Below are positions 44,759 through 52,466 of a stretch of 64,000 nt of DNA, piece by piece. A model generated the notes under the pieces. The model worked only from the letters and a program-made list of their open reading frames with translations. It had not been told where the DNA came from and made no database searches. The stretch spans positions 558,001-622,000 of the forward strand of contig NZ_JAHXYR010000004.1 in NCBI RefSeq assembly GCF_019969845.1, given 5' to 3'. Position 1 is the first letter of the stretch, and the number at the start of each line of letters is the position of its first letter. Origin of the DNA: Sphingobacterium sp. GVS05A. Lineage in GTDB: Bacteria; Bacteroidota; Bacteroidia; Sphingobacteriales; Sphingobacteriaceae. A program made the translations under genes and the position numbers.

Positions 44759-45616
44759 TCACAACAGGCCCAAAACATTGAATAAAATGGGATTTTGATC
44801 ATCAAATCGCCAGTTTAGATAAAGGTTGGTTTCAACCTTGGTCTCAATAAAACGGATTCCAGGAATGGAATGATGAATATAAGAATCCGGCAAAACCGAA
44901 ATTCCGATACCTTTGCGAACGAGTGCAATGATTGCTGAACCAAATTCGGAATAGACATGGGTATTCGGAACAGCATCAAATGACCTAAATAATTGCTGAA
45001 CAGTATCACTATAGCTACTGCCTTCATCTTTGATAGGCAGAATGAACTTTTGCGATTCCAGTGATTCTTTGGTTAAATCTTTCAAGTTCCTATAAGGATG
45101 ATCTTCAGGGACAACTATTGCCAAATGGTCTGTATATATTTGCTTTGATTGAATATTATCAATTTTATTGATATCTCTAGTAATGAGCAGATCGACTTTA
45201 TAGTTCTTTAAAAGATTTTGTTGGTCTTCATAGCGTACCTGAACCAACTCCACTTTCAATAAGGGAAATGACAAAATGATCTTACTCAGTATTTCTGGCA
45301 TAATAGAAGCGGAAATTGAGTCCGGGTGAGCAATTACAATTGTTCCCGTTTCTCCTAACTGTATTTGGAGGGCATGCTGATGAAGAAATTCGAGCCTATT
45401 GAGCTCAACTTCCCATTTATCTTTTAAAAATTTGCCGGCTGGTGTAAGCTTGACATTTCTTTTGGTACGTTCAAACAATTGGATACCCAGAAGCGTTTCT
45501 AAAGACTGAATTTGACGGCTGAGGGCGGATTGGGTGATATTCATAGTTGCTGCTGCATTCCAAAAATGGAGCTCACGGGCTACGGCTAAAAAATACTTTA
45601 TTTGTTGCAGATCCAT
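44759..45616 (-). CDS. LysR-family transcriptional regulator
   Basis: A 285-residue LysR regulator. The N-terminal HTH (about 1-60) contains AAATMNITQSALSRQIQSLE. The effector domain follows. It is divergent from a GNAT acetyltransferase gene. An imperfect inverted repeat TTTGCAT...TTTTGCAAA (45659-45690) overlaps the facing promoter and may be its site. Confidence 0.9.
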   Translation of the reverse strand: MDLQQIKYFLAVARELHFWNAAATMNITQSALSRQIQSLETLLGIQLFERTKRNVKLTPAGKFLKDKWEVELNRLEFLHQHALQIQLGETGTIVIAHPDSISASIMPEILSKIILSFPLLKVELVQVRYEDQQNLLKNYKVDLLITRDINKIDNIQSKQIYTDHLAIVVPEDHPYRNLKDLTKESLESQKFILPIKDEGSSYSDTVQQLFRSFDAVPNTHVYSEFGSAIIALVRKGIGISVLPDSYIHHSIPGIRFIETKVETNLYLNWRFDDQNPILFNVLGLL

Positions 45617-45658
45617 AGTAATGCAATTTACGAATTAGTAGATGAGAATATAGCATTT

Positions 45659-45690
45659 TTTTGCATTAAAATGGCCTTTAATTTTGCAAA
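45659..45690 (+). promoter_or_regulatory. Promoter and LysR-type site for the GNAT gene
   Basis: The -7 box TAATTTTG lies at 45679-45686. TTTGCATTAAA and TTTAATTTTGCAAA form an imperfect inverted repeat around it, as expected for a divergent LysR control site. Confidence 0.4.
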
Positions 45691-45763
45691 ACTTAATGGA
45701 GGTTATTTAGGTGTGCCGTTTAAGATAAGAAACTAACTATCTATATATTTTAATTACTTGAAA

Positions 45764-46288
45764 ATGGGAATTATTGAAATTAAAAGAGTAACTGTTGATG
45801 ATATTGCGGAGCTTCAGAAGATTGGGAGAGAGACATTTTTGGAAACCTTTTCCGAAAGCAACAATGAAGAGAATATGGCAAGTTATCTTTCTGAGAGCTT
45901 TTCAGAAATAAAGCTGATCAAAGAGCTAAATAATGCAGGGTCAGAATTCTACTTTGCTGTAGATAATAATACTGTAATTGGTTATCTTAAATTAAATACA
46001 GGAAAATACCAAACAGAGATTCAAGATGATAAGGCCTTGGAAATAGAAAGGATTTATGTTTTACGTGCATTTCATGGTAAAAAGGTAGGGCAGATACTCT
46101 ATGAGAAAGCACTTCAAATAGCCGAAGTTTTGGGGCTTTCTTTTATTTGGTTGGGTGTATGGGAAAAAAATCTACGGGCAATACAGTTTTATGAGAAGAA
46201 CGGATTTGTTGCATTTGACAAGCATATCTTTAAGTTGGGAGATGATGAGCAGACCGATATCATGATGAAAAAGGAACTGATCAAATAA
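45764..46288 (+). CDS. GNAT-family N-acetyltransferase
   Basis: A 174-residue acetyltransferase. The ATG at 45764 is preferred over a TTG at 45758. IERIYVLRAFHGKKVGQILYEKAL holds the acetyl-CoA loop, and WLGVWEKNLRAIQFYEKNGFVAFDKH is motif B; the layout is that of ribosomal-protein or spermidine-type acetyltransferases. Divergent from the LysR gene. Confidence 0.9.
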   Translation: MGIIEIKRVTVDDIAELQKIGRETFLETFSESNNEENMASYLSESFSEIKLIKELNNAGSEFYFAVDNNTVIGYLKLNTGKYQTEIQDDKALEIERIYVLRAFHGKKVGQILYEKALQIAEVLGLSFIWLGVWEKNLRAIQFYEKNGFVAFDKHIFKLGDDEQTDIMMKKELIK

Positions 46289-46377
46289 TGAATTTTAAAA
46301 GTGATATTTTTAAATTCGAAGATCAAAAGGAAAAGTCGTTATTTAAAAAAGGTGATCAGTGTGTAAAAGAAGACTAG
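46288..46377 (+). other. Short ORF of 29 codons coupled to the GNAT gene
   Basis: The ATG overlaps the GNAT stop codon (TAATG). The product is very rich in Lys, Asp and Glu. It may be a small coupled gene or the head of a lost one. It ends 13 bases before the Crp-type gene. Confidence 0.25.
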
Positions 46378-46390
46378 ACAGACATTCAAG

Positions 46391-47008
46391 ATGAAATTAA
46401 AAGAAAGAAAAAATTGCCCAATGATTGATATATTCAAAAATTACCTGTCCTTAACAGGAGCACTCTCAGCAGAGGAGGTTAACTTTTCTGTGAATTTCTT
46501 CAAGCCGATCAGCTTGAAGAAGGGCGATTTTTTTATTCGTGAGGGGGATATTTGCCGTTATATTGGATTTATTGCTAGGGGTGCTGTAAAGGCATACGCT
46601 ATCGACAAAGAAGGAAAAGAAAATATAACCTGTTTCAAGTTTGAAAATGAATTTGCCACCTCGTTTCCGGAATTTGTGGCGCAGGCAAAATCCAGAAGGA
46701 GTATCAGGGTTATAGAAGATGGCATAATCTATGGAATAAGCTATCCAGACTATCTGCATCTGCTTGGTGAGGTTGCCACCTGGAATGATATTATAAAATC
46801 GGTGATGGAGCGGGAGTATAGTCAAAAGGAGCTCTACCTGCTTAATTATAATAATAAGTCGGCTGTGGATAAATACCGTCATGTCTTGATGAACGAACCG
46901 ATGCTCGTCCGTCGTATAGCGACACAAGATCTGGCATCGTATCTGAGCATCACGCAACGTTCGCTTACTCGGGCCAAGGGCCAATTGCATAGACACAAGG
47001 AATTATAG
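46391..47008 (+). CDS. Crp/Fnr-family transcriptional regulator
   Basis: A 205-residue regulator with a cyclic-nucleotide-type beta-barrel (GDFFIREGDICRYIGFIARGAVKAY, about 45-70), a dimer helix and a C-terminal HTH (IATQDLASYLSITQRSLTRAKGQL). No Cys cluster, so not an oxygen sensor of FNR type. The MBL-fold gene starts five bases downstream, which suggests a joint function. A start at 46421 is also possible. Confidence 0.88.
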   Translation: MKLKERKNCPMIDIFKNYLSLTGALSAEEVNFSVNFFKPISLKKGDFFIREGDICRYIGFIARGAVKAYAIDKEGKENITCFKFENEFATSFPEFVAQAKSRRSIRVIEDGIIYGISYPDYLHLLGEVATWNDIIKSVMEREYSQKELYLLNYNNKSAVDKYRHVLMNEPMLVRRIATQDLASYLSITQRSLTRAKGQLHRHKEL

Positions 47009-47013
47009 GACAA

Positions 47014-47742
47014 ATGTCCTTATTCGTTTCTGACCAGCGATGTAGATTTGCACAAAAAAATATGTTACGTCACATTGCTCCCGAGGTGGTTCAGATTCCA
47101 CTGATGCCACGAAACAGTATTAACTGTTATATTATCGAAGGTGTATTGATAGACTCCGGAATACGGAGCTCGTATACCACTGTAAAGAAAGCCCTTGAGG
47201 AAATACCCGTTTACCAGCATCTTCTTACGCATGCGCATGCGGATCACCAGGGCTGTAGCGATCAGATATGCAAAGAGTTCTCTATACCCTTGCTCTGTCA
47301 TCCCGCCGAAGTTTTTAGGACCGAAACGGGTATGGTAACCAAGGATTATCCAAGGCCACAACATTGGATAGCAAAGCTTCAACAAAAGTATTGGGCGGGT
47401 CAGGGACATCAAGTCCAAATGACAATTGTTGAAAATGATAAGATTGGAAACTTTCAGGTCATTGAGACACCCGGACATTCGGCAGGTCACATCTCCTTAT
47501 TCCGTGAGCGAGATGGTGTACTTATCATTGGAGATGTGGCGACAAATATGAATTTGCTCACAACTGCGACAGGTCTACGGCTTCCGCCAAATCTATTCAC
47601 CACAGATCAGCAGCGCAACATCAAATCGCTCCAGAAGCTGGCAAAACTGAATCCTTCCATTATCTGTTTCGGTCACGGACCGGTTATGCGCAATATAGAT
47701 CGGAAGTTTGAGCAATTTGTGGCTAAATGCAGTAAGCTTTAA
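47014..47742 (+). CDS. MBL-fold metallohydrolase
   Basis: A 242-residue metallo-beta-lactamase-fold hydrolase. The zinc motif THAHADHQG (HxHxDH), the TPGHSAGH His, GDVATN Asp and FGHGPVM His are all present. No signal peptide. It is cotranscribed with the Crp-type regulator upstream. Substrate unknown; glyoxalase II-like or lactonase activity is typical. Confidence 0.88.
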   Translation: MSLFVSDQRCRFAQKNMLRHIAPEVVQIPLMPRNSINCYIIEGVLIDSGIRSSYTTVKKALEEIPVYQHLLTHAHADHQGCSDQICKEFSIPLLCHPAEVFRTETGMVTKDYPRPQHWIAKLQQKYWAGQGHQVQMTIVENDKIGNFQVIETPGHSAGHISLFRERDGVLIIGDVATNMNLLTTATGLRLPPNLFTTDQQRNIKSLQKLAKLNPSIICFGHGPVMRNIDRKFEQFVAKCSKL

Positions 47743-47916
47743 TGTCAAATTCGTTGGTGAAAAAATTGCAAATCGTATCGAATTTTAAGAAATACAAATT
47801 CTCAAAAAGAATGTAATCTGCATATTGTTTACATTCTTCAATTGGGTTACCCGTTTAGTAAACTTCATCATAAGCATTTAATTTCATCATTTATCATTCA
47901 ATAACTTTACTGAGAG

Positions 47917-48020
47917 GACTTTTTGGCATCTCCAACATACCACTTGTTTTCCTCAGATAGCGCCATCGTCAACGATGCTTTTGCTATACACATAAAATCA
48001 AAAAAATATGGCAAATCAAT
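47917..48020. repeat. Intergenic repeat, copy 2
   Basis: The second copy of the 44437-44550 repeat, about 100 bases. It contains a small hairpin CATCGT-CA-ACGATG (47964-47977) and reads directly into the frame at 48008. So the repeat looks like the 5' leader of a gene family. Confidence 0.6.
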
Positions 48021-48115
48021 TTTTAATTAAAGAGACGATGGAAGTTATGGGCGACCTATCCATTATTGAAATCAATGGATTAACGTTATCTGTCGTATCT
48101 GTGCTTGGATTTTAG
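48008..48115 (+). pseudogene. Truncated start of a MANQFLIKET-type protein gene
   Basis: The frame begins MANQFLIKETMEVMGDLS, a start I recall from several Bacteroidota proteins of unknown role, and loses the family pattern after about 23 residues, ending at codon 36. Its end overlaps the 3' end of the VOC gene on the other strand. A remnant. Confidence 0.45.
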
Positions 48116-48790
48116 TTCAGATATTTTTTCGGCCGAAACCTCAAGATCACCCAGTGATTTATAACAATCTTTTTCTTTGGCGGGATCATTCAATATTCTG
48201 GCAAGTTCGGCCCTTATGATAAAGGCTTCCGCGTACTGTATGCCTTTATCTTCTTGATTTAGGTGTTTTTTAAGAGCATTATCGAGTGTCTTGGCAGCCG
48301 CCAGGTAGTCTTCTTTAAAATCCTTCAGTTTTAGTGCAATGGCAATTGACTTTCCCAACTCAGTTGCGTCCTTTTGTCTAGTAAATTCATAATCGGCTTC
48401 ATCTTCGGGCCCCTGTTGTATAAATATTACAGAATTCCCGGAAGGATCAGTTACAGTAAAACGTGTTCCCGCAGGTTTCATTCTTGAAATCCTAGGTAGA
48501 TCCGTTGAAGGAATACGTCCAAGATGACGATTAAAGGCTCCGCAAAACTCCTGATAAACTTTCTGAACATCGTTTATGATAATAAGACAACCGTTACCTG
48601 GCGTCGAAATCTCTATATTCTTACTATAATGGAAATGCAGATGGGATCCCTCGCGTTCCAAAACCGCATATTTATACGGACGATCCTGTCTAAACGTAAT
48701 TTTAAATCCTAGTGTTTCCCAAAAGGTAAGTGTTGCGTCTATAAAGACATATTTCAATATCGGGATCGCCGCCCATGTACTGTGTTTCAT
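48086..48790 (-). CDS. VOC-family (glyoxalase/bleomycin-resistance-like) protein
   Basis: A 234-residue protein. The first 120 residues form a VOC fold (FWETLGFKITFRQDRPYKYAVLEREGSHLHFH, then RFTVTDPSGNSVIFIQ). A C-terminal helical extension (about 130-234) resembles a repeat scaffold and is not part of the usual VOC fold. I use the ATG at 48790. The first gene on the other strand is an HxlR regulator. Confidence 0.85.
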   Translation of the reverse strand: MKHSTWAAIPILKYVFIDATLTFWETLGFKITFRQDRPYKYAVLEREGSHLHFHYSKNIEISTPGNGCLIIINDVQKVYQEFCGAFNRHLGRIPSTDLPRISRMKPAGTRFTVTDPSGNSVIFIQQGPEDEADYEFTRQKDATELGKSIAIALKLKDFKEDYLAAAKTLDNALKKHLNQEDKGIQYAEAFIIRAELARILNDPAKEKDCYKSLGDLEVSAEKISELKSKHRYDR

Positions 48791-48895
48791 TGCTTTTAGT
48801 TTAGGTTTCAAAAGTATAAGTATAAAATGACTTCTTTCTTTTACATACTTTTTTCACAGTAAAGGACAGATGACTGTTGTTTAAAATATATTGGA

Positions 48896-48903
48896 TAAAT
48901 TTG
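48896..48903 (+). promoter_or_regulatory. Promoter -7 box four bases before the HxlR start
   Basis: TAAATTTG is a perfect -7 box whose last base lies four bases before the ATG at 48908. The transcript would begin at or next to the start codon, so the mRNA may be leaderless. Confidence 0.45.
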
Positions 48904-48907
48904 ATTT

Positions 48908-49258
48908 ATGCGGGAATTTACACACGACAGGAAACTTTATTATAGTCCGGTTGAATTTACCTTTTCACATATTGGAGGTACCTGGAAGATACCTATACTG
49001 CTAAGTCTAGTGCATGGCCCCCTGAGATATGGGGACCTAAAGAGCACGATCCCACGCATAACAGATAAGATGCTGCATACCCAGCTGAGAGAGTTGGAAC
49101 AAAAAAAGATGATCAGCCGGACAGTATTTCGCGAAAAACCTCCGCGGGTAGAATATACATTAACAGATCGTTCCCGCCATGCATTACCTGTAATTCAGAT
49201 CCTGAAGGAATATGGCGAATTATTGATTTCACTGGAAGCGGACAATATCTATTGGTAG
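48908..49258 (+). CDS. HxlR-family winged-helix regulator
   Basis: A 116-residue HxlR/DUF24 regulator. FSHIGGTWKIPILLSL (about 19-34) replaces the usual GGKWK. YGDLKSTIPRITDKMLHTQLRELE is the recognition region and PPRVEYTLTDRSRHALPVI the wing and last helix. No Cys. Divergent from the VOC gene and likely to control it. Confidence 0.88.
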   Translation: MREFTHDRKLYYSPVEFTFSHIGGTWKIPILLSLVHGPLRYGDLKSTIPRITDKMLHTQLRELEQKKMISRTVFREKPPRVEYTLTDRSRHALPVIQILKEYGELLISLEADNIYW

Positions 49259-49306
49259 TCTTATATGTAAAATTCCACTTTTGTTAGGCATGGTCATAAG
49301 CTATGT

Positions 49307-49479
49307 TCAAGCGCCTTTCTTCCACTTAATTTCAACGCCCTCAATCATTCCAATATATTTCTCGATATGATCCTTAGTCAGTGGCGTATTGTCGTCTAGG
49401 TGATATTCAATTTTTTTGCAAACTGGTCAGTGGATAGATGCAGCATAACAAGTGTTGACAAAAATATGCCAAATACCAT
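49307..49479 (-). pseudogene. Small gene with a frameshift in an A7 run
   Basis: Reading from the ATG at 49479, the frame encodes about 23 residues ending QFAKK. A run of seven A bases then separates it from a second frame reading EYHLDDNTPLTKDHIEKYIG and on to a stop at 49307. A one-base slip would join them into a 57-residue protein. Either a pseudogene or a slippage site. Further decayed minus-strand frames exist in 49480-49600; the rest of 49259-49904 is otherwise empty. Confidence 0.4.
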
Positions 49480-49904
49480 CTTTCTTTACGCTTACATGAA
49501 TAAGGGCGTCGATGCAGAGCTTTTAATTACTCCGTGTGCTAATTCCCAATCGCCCTGTGATCGCCTAAAAAACACCTTTTATCATATATCCTGCCTAAAC
49601 GTAAAATTTTACAAATATTGCTCACATAAATACAATACCATAAACTCATATTTTCGAAAAGAAGCTATTTCAGTGAATTAGAGATAGCTTCTTTGCTTTA
49701 AAGTTGCGCAATGCTGATTTGATTTTCATGGACAGGAATAGTCCGCCCTTTTAAAAAGTTAGTATTGCTGCTGAATTTCTCAAATTCAGGATTTTTATGA
49801 AAACTGGAAACTTATCATTTCCATAAAGCCGCTAGTTGGGTGGACGTAAATTTCGTTTTCTCCATATAATTTTTTCTCCATTTCCTGTGTCGAATCAGAG
49901 GTTA

Positions 49905-50414
49905 TTATATCGCCTTTAAAAATTGGATTAATCCGGTGATATCAAATTTATGATAGACCATGATTGGCCAGCCTAAGCCTTGTTCTAGGGAACGGAGCAT
50001 GAGGCGGGATTTCTCCCGATTGCTTTCATGAATGGTTTCAAATGGTAAAACGTAATCTAGTATGACCACTTTCTTTCCATCAGCAGCGGCTAATTTTTCA
50101 AGCAGTGTACTGAACTTATCCCGGCTGATGTAATAGACAAAACCTTCCAATAGGAATATTGTTGGACTTGATGAATGATGGCCCAATCTTTTTAATTCAT
50201 CCAACAAGGAGTCAATATCGGTAGCATCATGAGTGATCAGCTTCACTTTATCCCGATCACCAATCAGTTCTGTTTAGAGCGATCTTTTTTCATCCATAAA
50301 TTCAATATCAACTTCAAAGATCGTTTCAATTTGGTGGCCGTATTGCTCTAGTAGATAGAGTGAAATAGGGTCAAGACCTGCGCCTAAAATGCGTTGAAGG
50401 ATATCCAAAGAATA
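49905..50414 (-). pseudogene. Remnant of an LCM-type SAM methyltransferase
   Basis: The frame reads RILGAGLDPISLYLLEQYG (the SAM-binding GxGxD of the leucine carboxyl methyltransferase/PPM1 group), then IETIFEVDIEFMDEKR, an in-frame TAA at 50274-50276, then LITHDATD and IFLLEGFVYYIS up to 49905. The usual first 70-80 residues are missing upstream of a stop at 50415. Broken at both the start and the middle, so not functional. Confidence 0.7.
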
Positions 50415-50454
50415 TTAAAATATCCAAATGAATTCGAAGTTTAAGAGATGTCTG

Positions 50455-50755
50455 TTAGATTGTTGGAAGTGTTCCGCCATCAATGACAAATTCAGTTCCC
50501 GTCAAATAGCTAGCTCTGGGTGAAACCAGAAACCCTACCAATTCAGCAACCTCTTCCGGAAAGGCTGGTCTGCCGTAAGGAATTCCTCCTAGGGCATTTT
50601 TATCCGGTTCTTCCAGTGGATTTCTTGGCGTAATGATCACCTTTGCGCCAGCGTATTTTAAACGTTCGGCTATAGCTTTTCCAGCTCCCTTTGTACCCTG
50701 TTACCACTGCCACCTTATCAATAAGCTCGTTCTGATAATCTAAATTGTTACTCAT
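50455..50755 (-). pseudogene. SDR gene with frameshift and large internal deletion
   Basis: The ATG at 50755 begins a short-chain dehydrogenase (DKVAVVTG). The frame then slips by about two bases inside the cofactor loop; the next frame continues [20 protein letters not shown]. It jumps at once to the C-terminal part ([20 protein letters not shown], then [12 protein letters not shown]). About 140 central residues with the catalytic Tyr and Lys are missing. It is divergent from an HxlR gene, its presumed former regulator. Confidence 0.75.
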
Positions 50756-50890
50756 CTTTTTCTTATTTTGTTGTTTGTCTATTCAATCCGTTATTGGCGA
50801 AAATATCTATTTCCTTGTACAAATTTGCGGAGTATCATATGATCTCACAAGTACGGAGTTACGATTCAAATAGGGATAAATTATTCCCCT

Positions 50891-50922
50891 ATTGTACATA
50901 TGCGGGCAGTGATATACCTTTG
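50891..50922 (+). promoter_or_regulatory. Promoter of the HxlR gene
   Basis: -33 ATTG (50891-50894) and -7 TACCTTTG (50915-50922) with 20-bp spacing, the same as at 22384. It excludes the upstream ATG at 50900 as start and supports the ATG at 50945. Confidence 0.5.
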
Positions 50923-50944
50923 TTTTATGTATGAGAGAAAAACT

Positions 50945-51289
50945 ATGCCCAATCTTACATGTGGACTAGACCTTATTGGTGAGGTTTTATATGGTAAGTG
51001 GAAAATGCGATTGCTTTGGTTCATTAACCAAGGCCACCTACGTCCGAGCGCACTTCAGCGCAAAATACCGGACGCATCTCGACGAGTGCTCAATATTCAA
51101 CTTAAAGAACTTGAAGAACATGAACTTATTTCGAGAACGGTTTATCCTGTAGTTCCTCCCAAGGTAGAATACAAGTTGACTGAATTTGGTCAGTCTTTAA
51201 TTCCTATAATTGGTGCTTTAGGAATGTGGGGAGATAAATATGAAGAAAAATTGCGGACTGTAATCATTCGCACATTGAAAAGTGTGTAA
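50945..51289 (+). CDS. HxlR-family winged-helix regulator
   Basis: A 114-residue HxlR/DUF24 protein (MPNLTCGLDLIGEVLYGKWKMRLLWF). The Cys at residue 6 is in the position of the YodB sensor Cys. PSALQRKIPDASRRVLNIQLKELE is the recognition region. I start at 50945 because the promoter -7 box is at 50915-50922; ATGs at 50900 and 50927 are upstream or too close. The divergent SDR gene is dead, so the regulator may now be orphaned. Confidence 0.85.
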   Translation: MPNLTCGLDLIGEVLYGKWKMRLLWFINQGHLRPSALQRKIPDASRRVLNIQLKELEEHELISRTVYPVVPPKVEYKLTEFGQSLIPIIGALGMWGDKYEEKLRTVIIRTLKSV

Positions 51290-51342
51290 ATTTTTATCTT
51301 TCATCTGTTTTCCACTCCAACTTAAATTTAAATCAGCATATC

Positions 51343-52122
51343 TTATTTCATTTTAAATTCCGTAGGTCTCATGTTGGTCAGCAGATAAAAGTTATTGCTA
51401 AAAGCAGATATATTTGAATAGCCAATCTCGTACGCAATCTCGGTCATATTCAAATCTGTATCGTTGATTAATTCCATCGCCTTAATAATCCGTAGCATTT
51501 TTAAGTACTGAACAAATGTAATGTGCAGTTTGGTTTGGAATAATCGGGTCAAACTACGCACACTCATTCCCGATTGCTGAGCAATAATATCTAAGCTTAG
51601 ATTTTCATTTAACCTATTTCTAAAACTGTCGATTATGGCATTGAGCCTTTGATCGTCTGTTGTAGGAAGTTGTATGGAAAATTTTTTGAGATTTTCTTTT
51701 GATAATATGCCTTTAAGCGTGCTTAAAAATTCAAATTCCCATGAACCTTTGCAATAATCACCTTGCCACTTCTCACTAAATGAGAGCATTTCTGCCAAAA
51801 GCTTGCTCACCGGATAAATGCCCAATTCCTCATAAAAATTACCAGCTCTTTCTTCCGGAAAATAGATATTGATAATATATAGATCCTGCGTGTTGAACAT
51901 CAGGTTGTGCCGATAACTTTTTGGTATCCAGATATAATGATTAGACGGAATATATAAATCCTTTTCGTCTGTCTGCAAATAAGCAATCCCGCCATAAACC
52001 AATAACAACTGAGCTTTATTGTGCTGATGAGCAGGCAAACGCTGTTCCATCTGCTGTCGCATCACCAGTATTGAATCGGGATTTTGATCAACAATATTTA
52101 TTAACCGGCTAAGAATTTCCAT
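51343..52122 (-). CDS. AraC-family regulator of the efflux operon
   Basis: A 259-residue regulator. The N-terminal cupin has AHQHNKAQLLLVYGGIAYLQTDEK, then SNHYIWIPKSYRHNL. The C-terminal HTH pair has LDIIAQQSGMSVRSLTRLFQTKL and IAYEIGYSNISAFSNNFYLLTNMRPTEF. I use the ATG at 52122. It is divergent from the small protein-TolC-HlyD-MFS operon, a common Bacteroidota arrangement, and probably activates it when drugs bind. Confidence 0.9.
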   Translation of the reverse strand: MEILSRLINIVDQNPDSILVMRQQMEQRLPAHQHNKAQLLLVYGGIAYLQTDEKDLYIPSNHYIWIPKSYRHNLMFNTQDLYIINIYFPEERAGNFYEELGIYPVSKLLAEMLSFSEKWQGDYCKGSWEFEFLSTLKGILSKENLKKFSIQLPTTDDQRLNAIIDSFRNRLNENLSLDIIAQQSGMSVRSLTRLFQTKLHITFVQYLKMLRIIKAMELINDTDLNMTEIAYEIGYSNISAFSNNFYLLTNMRPTEFKMK

Positions 52123-52181
52123 ATGGCCAAATTTAACAAATATTAGGCTAATTATATAAAACATCAGCTTGCTATGATGGA

Positions 52182-52189
52182 TAATTTTG
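52182..52189 (+). promoter_or_regulatory. Promoter -7 box of the efflux operon
   Basis: TAATTTTG matches the consensus. No TTG stands at the proper -33 distance, as in other activator-dependent promoters of this window. Confidence 0.45.
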
Positions 52190-52214
52190 CCATGTAAATA
52201 ATAGTAAAGTCATT

Positions 52215-52466
52215 ATGAAACATAATATCATAAAACCTGACAAAGATTTTGAACTTGAAACACAAGCCAAAAAATCTGATAATAAATCATATCATTCAGA
52301 TGAAGAAATTGATCGAGCTAACATCTTCTGGTTTGCTTATGGGTATAACTATGCTTTTATGCCAATGGTAGATTTAACCTTTGCCTTTGATGAATTGAAA
52401 AAGATAGTAGAACCATGGCTAGCAAAAAGAAAGAAATATATAAAGAAAACTGATGAAACAATATAA
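52215..52466 (+). CDS. Small protein at the head of the efflux operon
   Basis: An 83-residue soluble protein, not recognised. Acidic/basic N terminus, then NIFWFAYGYNYAFMPMVDLTFAFDEL and a basic tail. It overlaps the tolC-like start by 14 bases, so it is translationally coupled. A role in the efflux system is suggested only by position. Confidence 0.6.
   Translation: MKHNIIKPDKDFELETQAKKSDNKSYHSDEEIDRANIFWFAYGYNYAFMPMVDLTFAFDELKKIVEPWLAKRKKYIKKTDETI

Noticed and set aside
46466..46996. A 176-codon frame antisense to the Crp-type gene
   Set aside because: The opposite strand has a complete Crp/Fnr domain. The antisense product is rich in Ile, Leu and Cys without domain features.
47065..47490. 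A 141-codon frame opposite the MBL gene
   Set aside because: The MBL zinc motifs on the plus strand are intact, and the antisense product shows no fold.
49400..49681. A 93-codon plus-strand frame
   Set aside because: It covers the frameshifted minus-strand gene, and its product is not protein-like.
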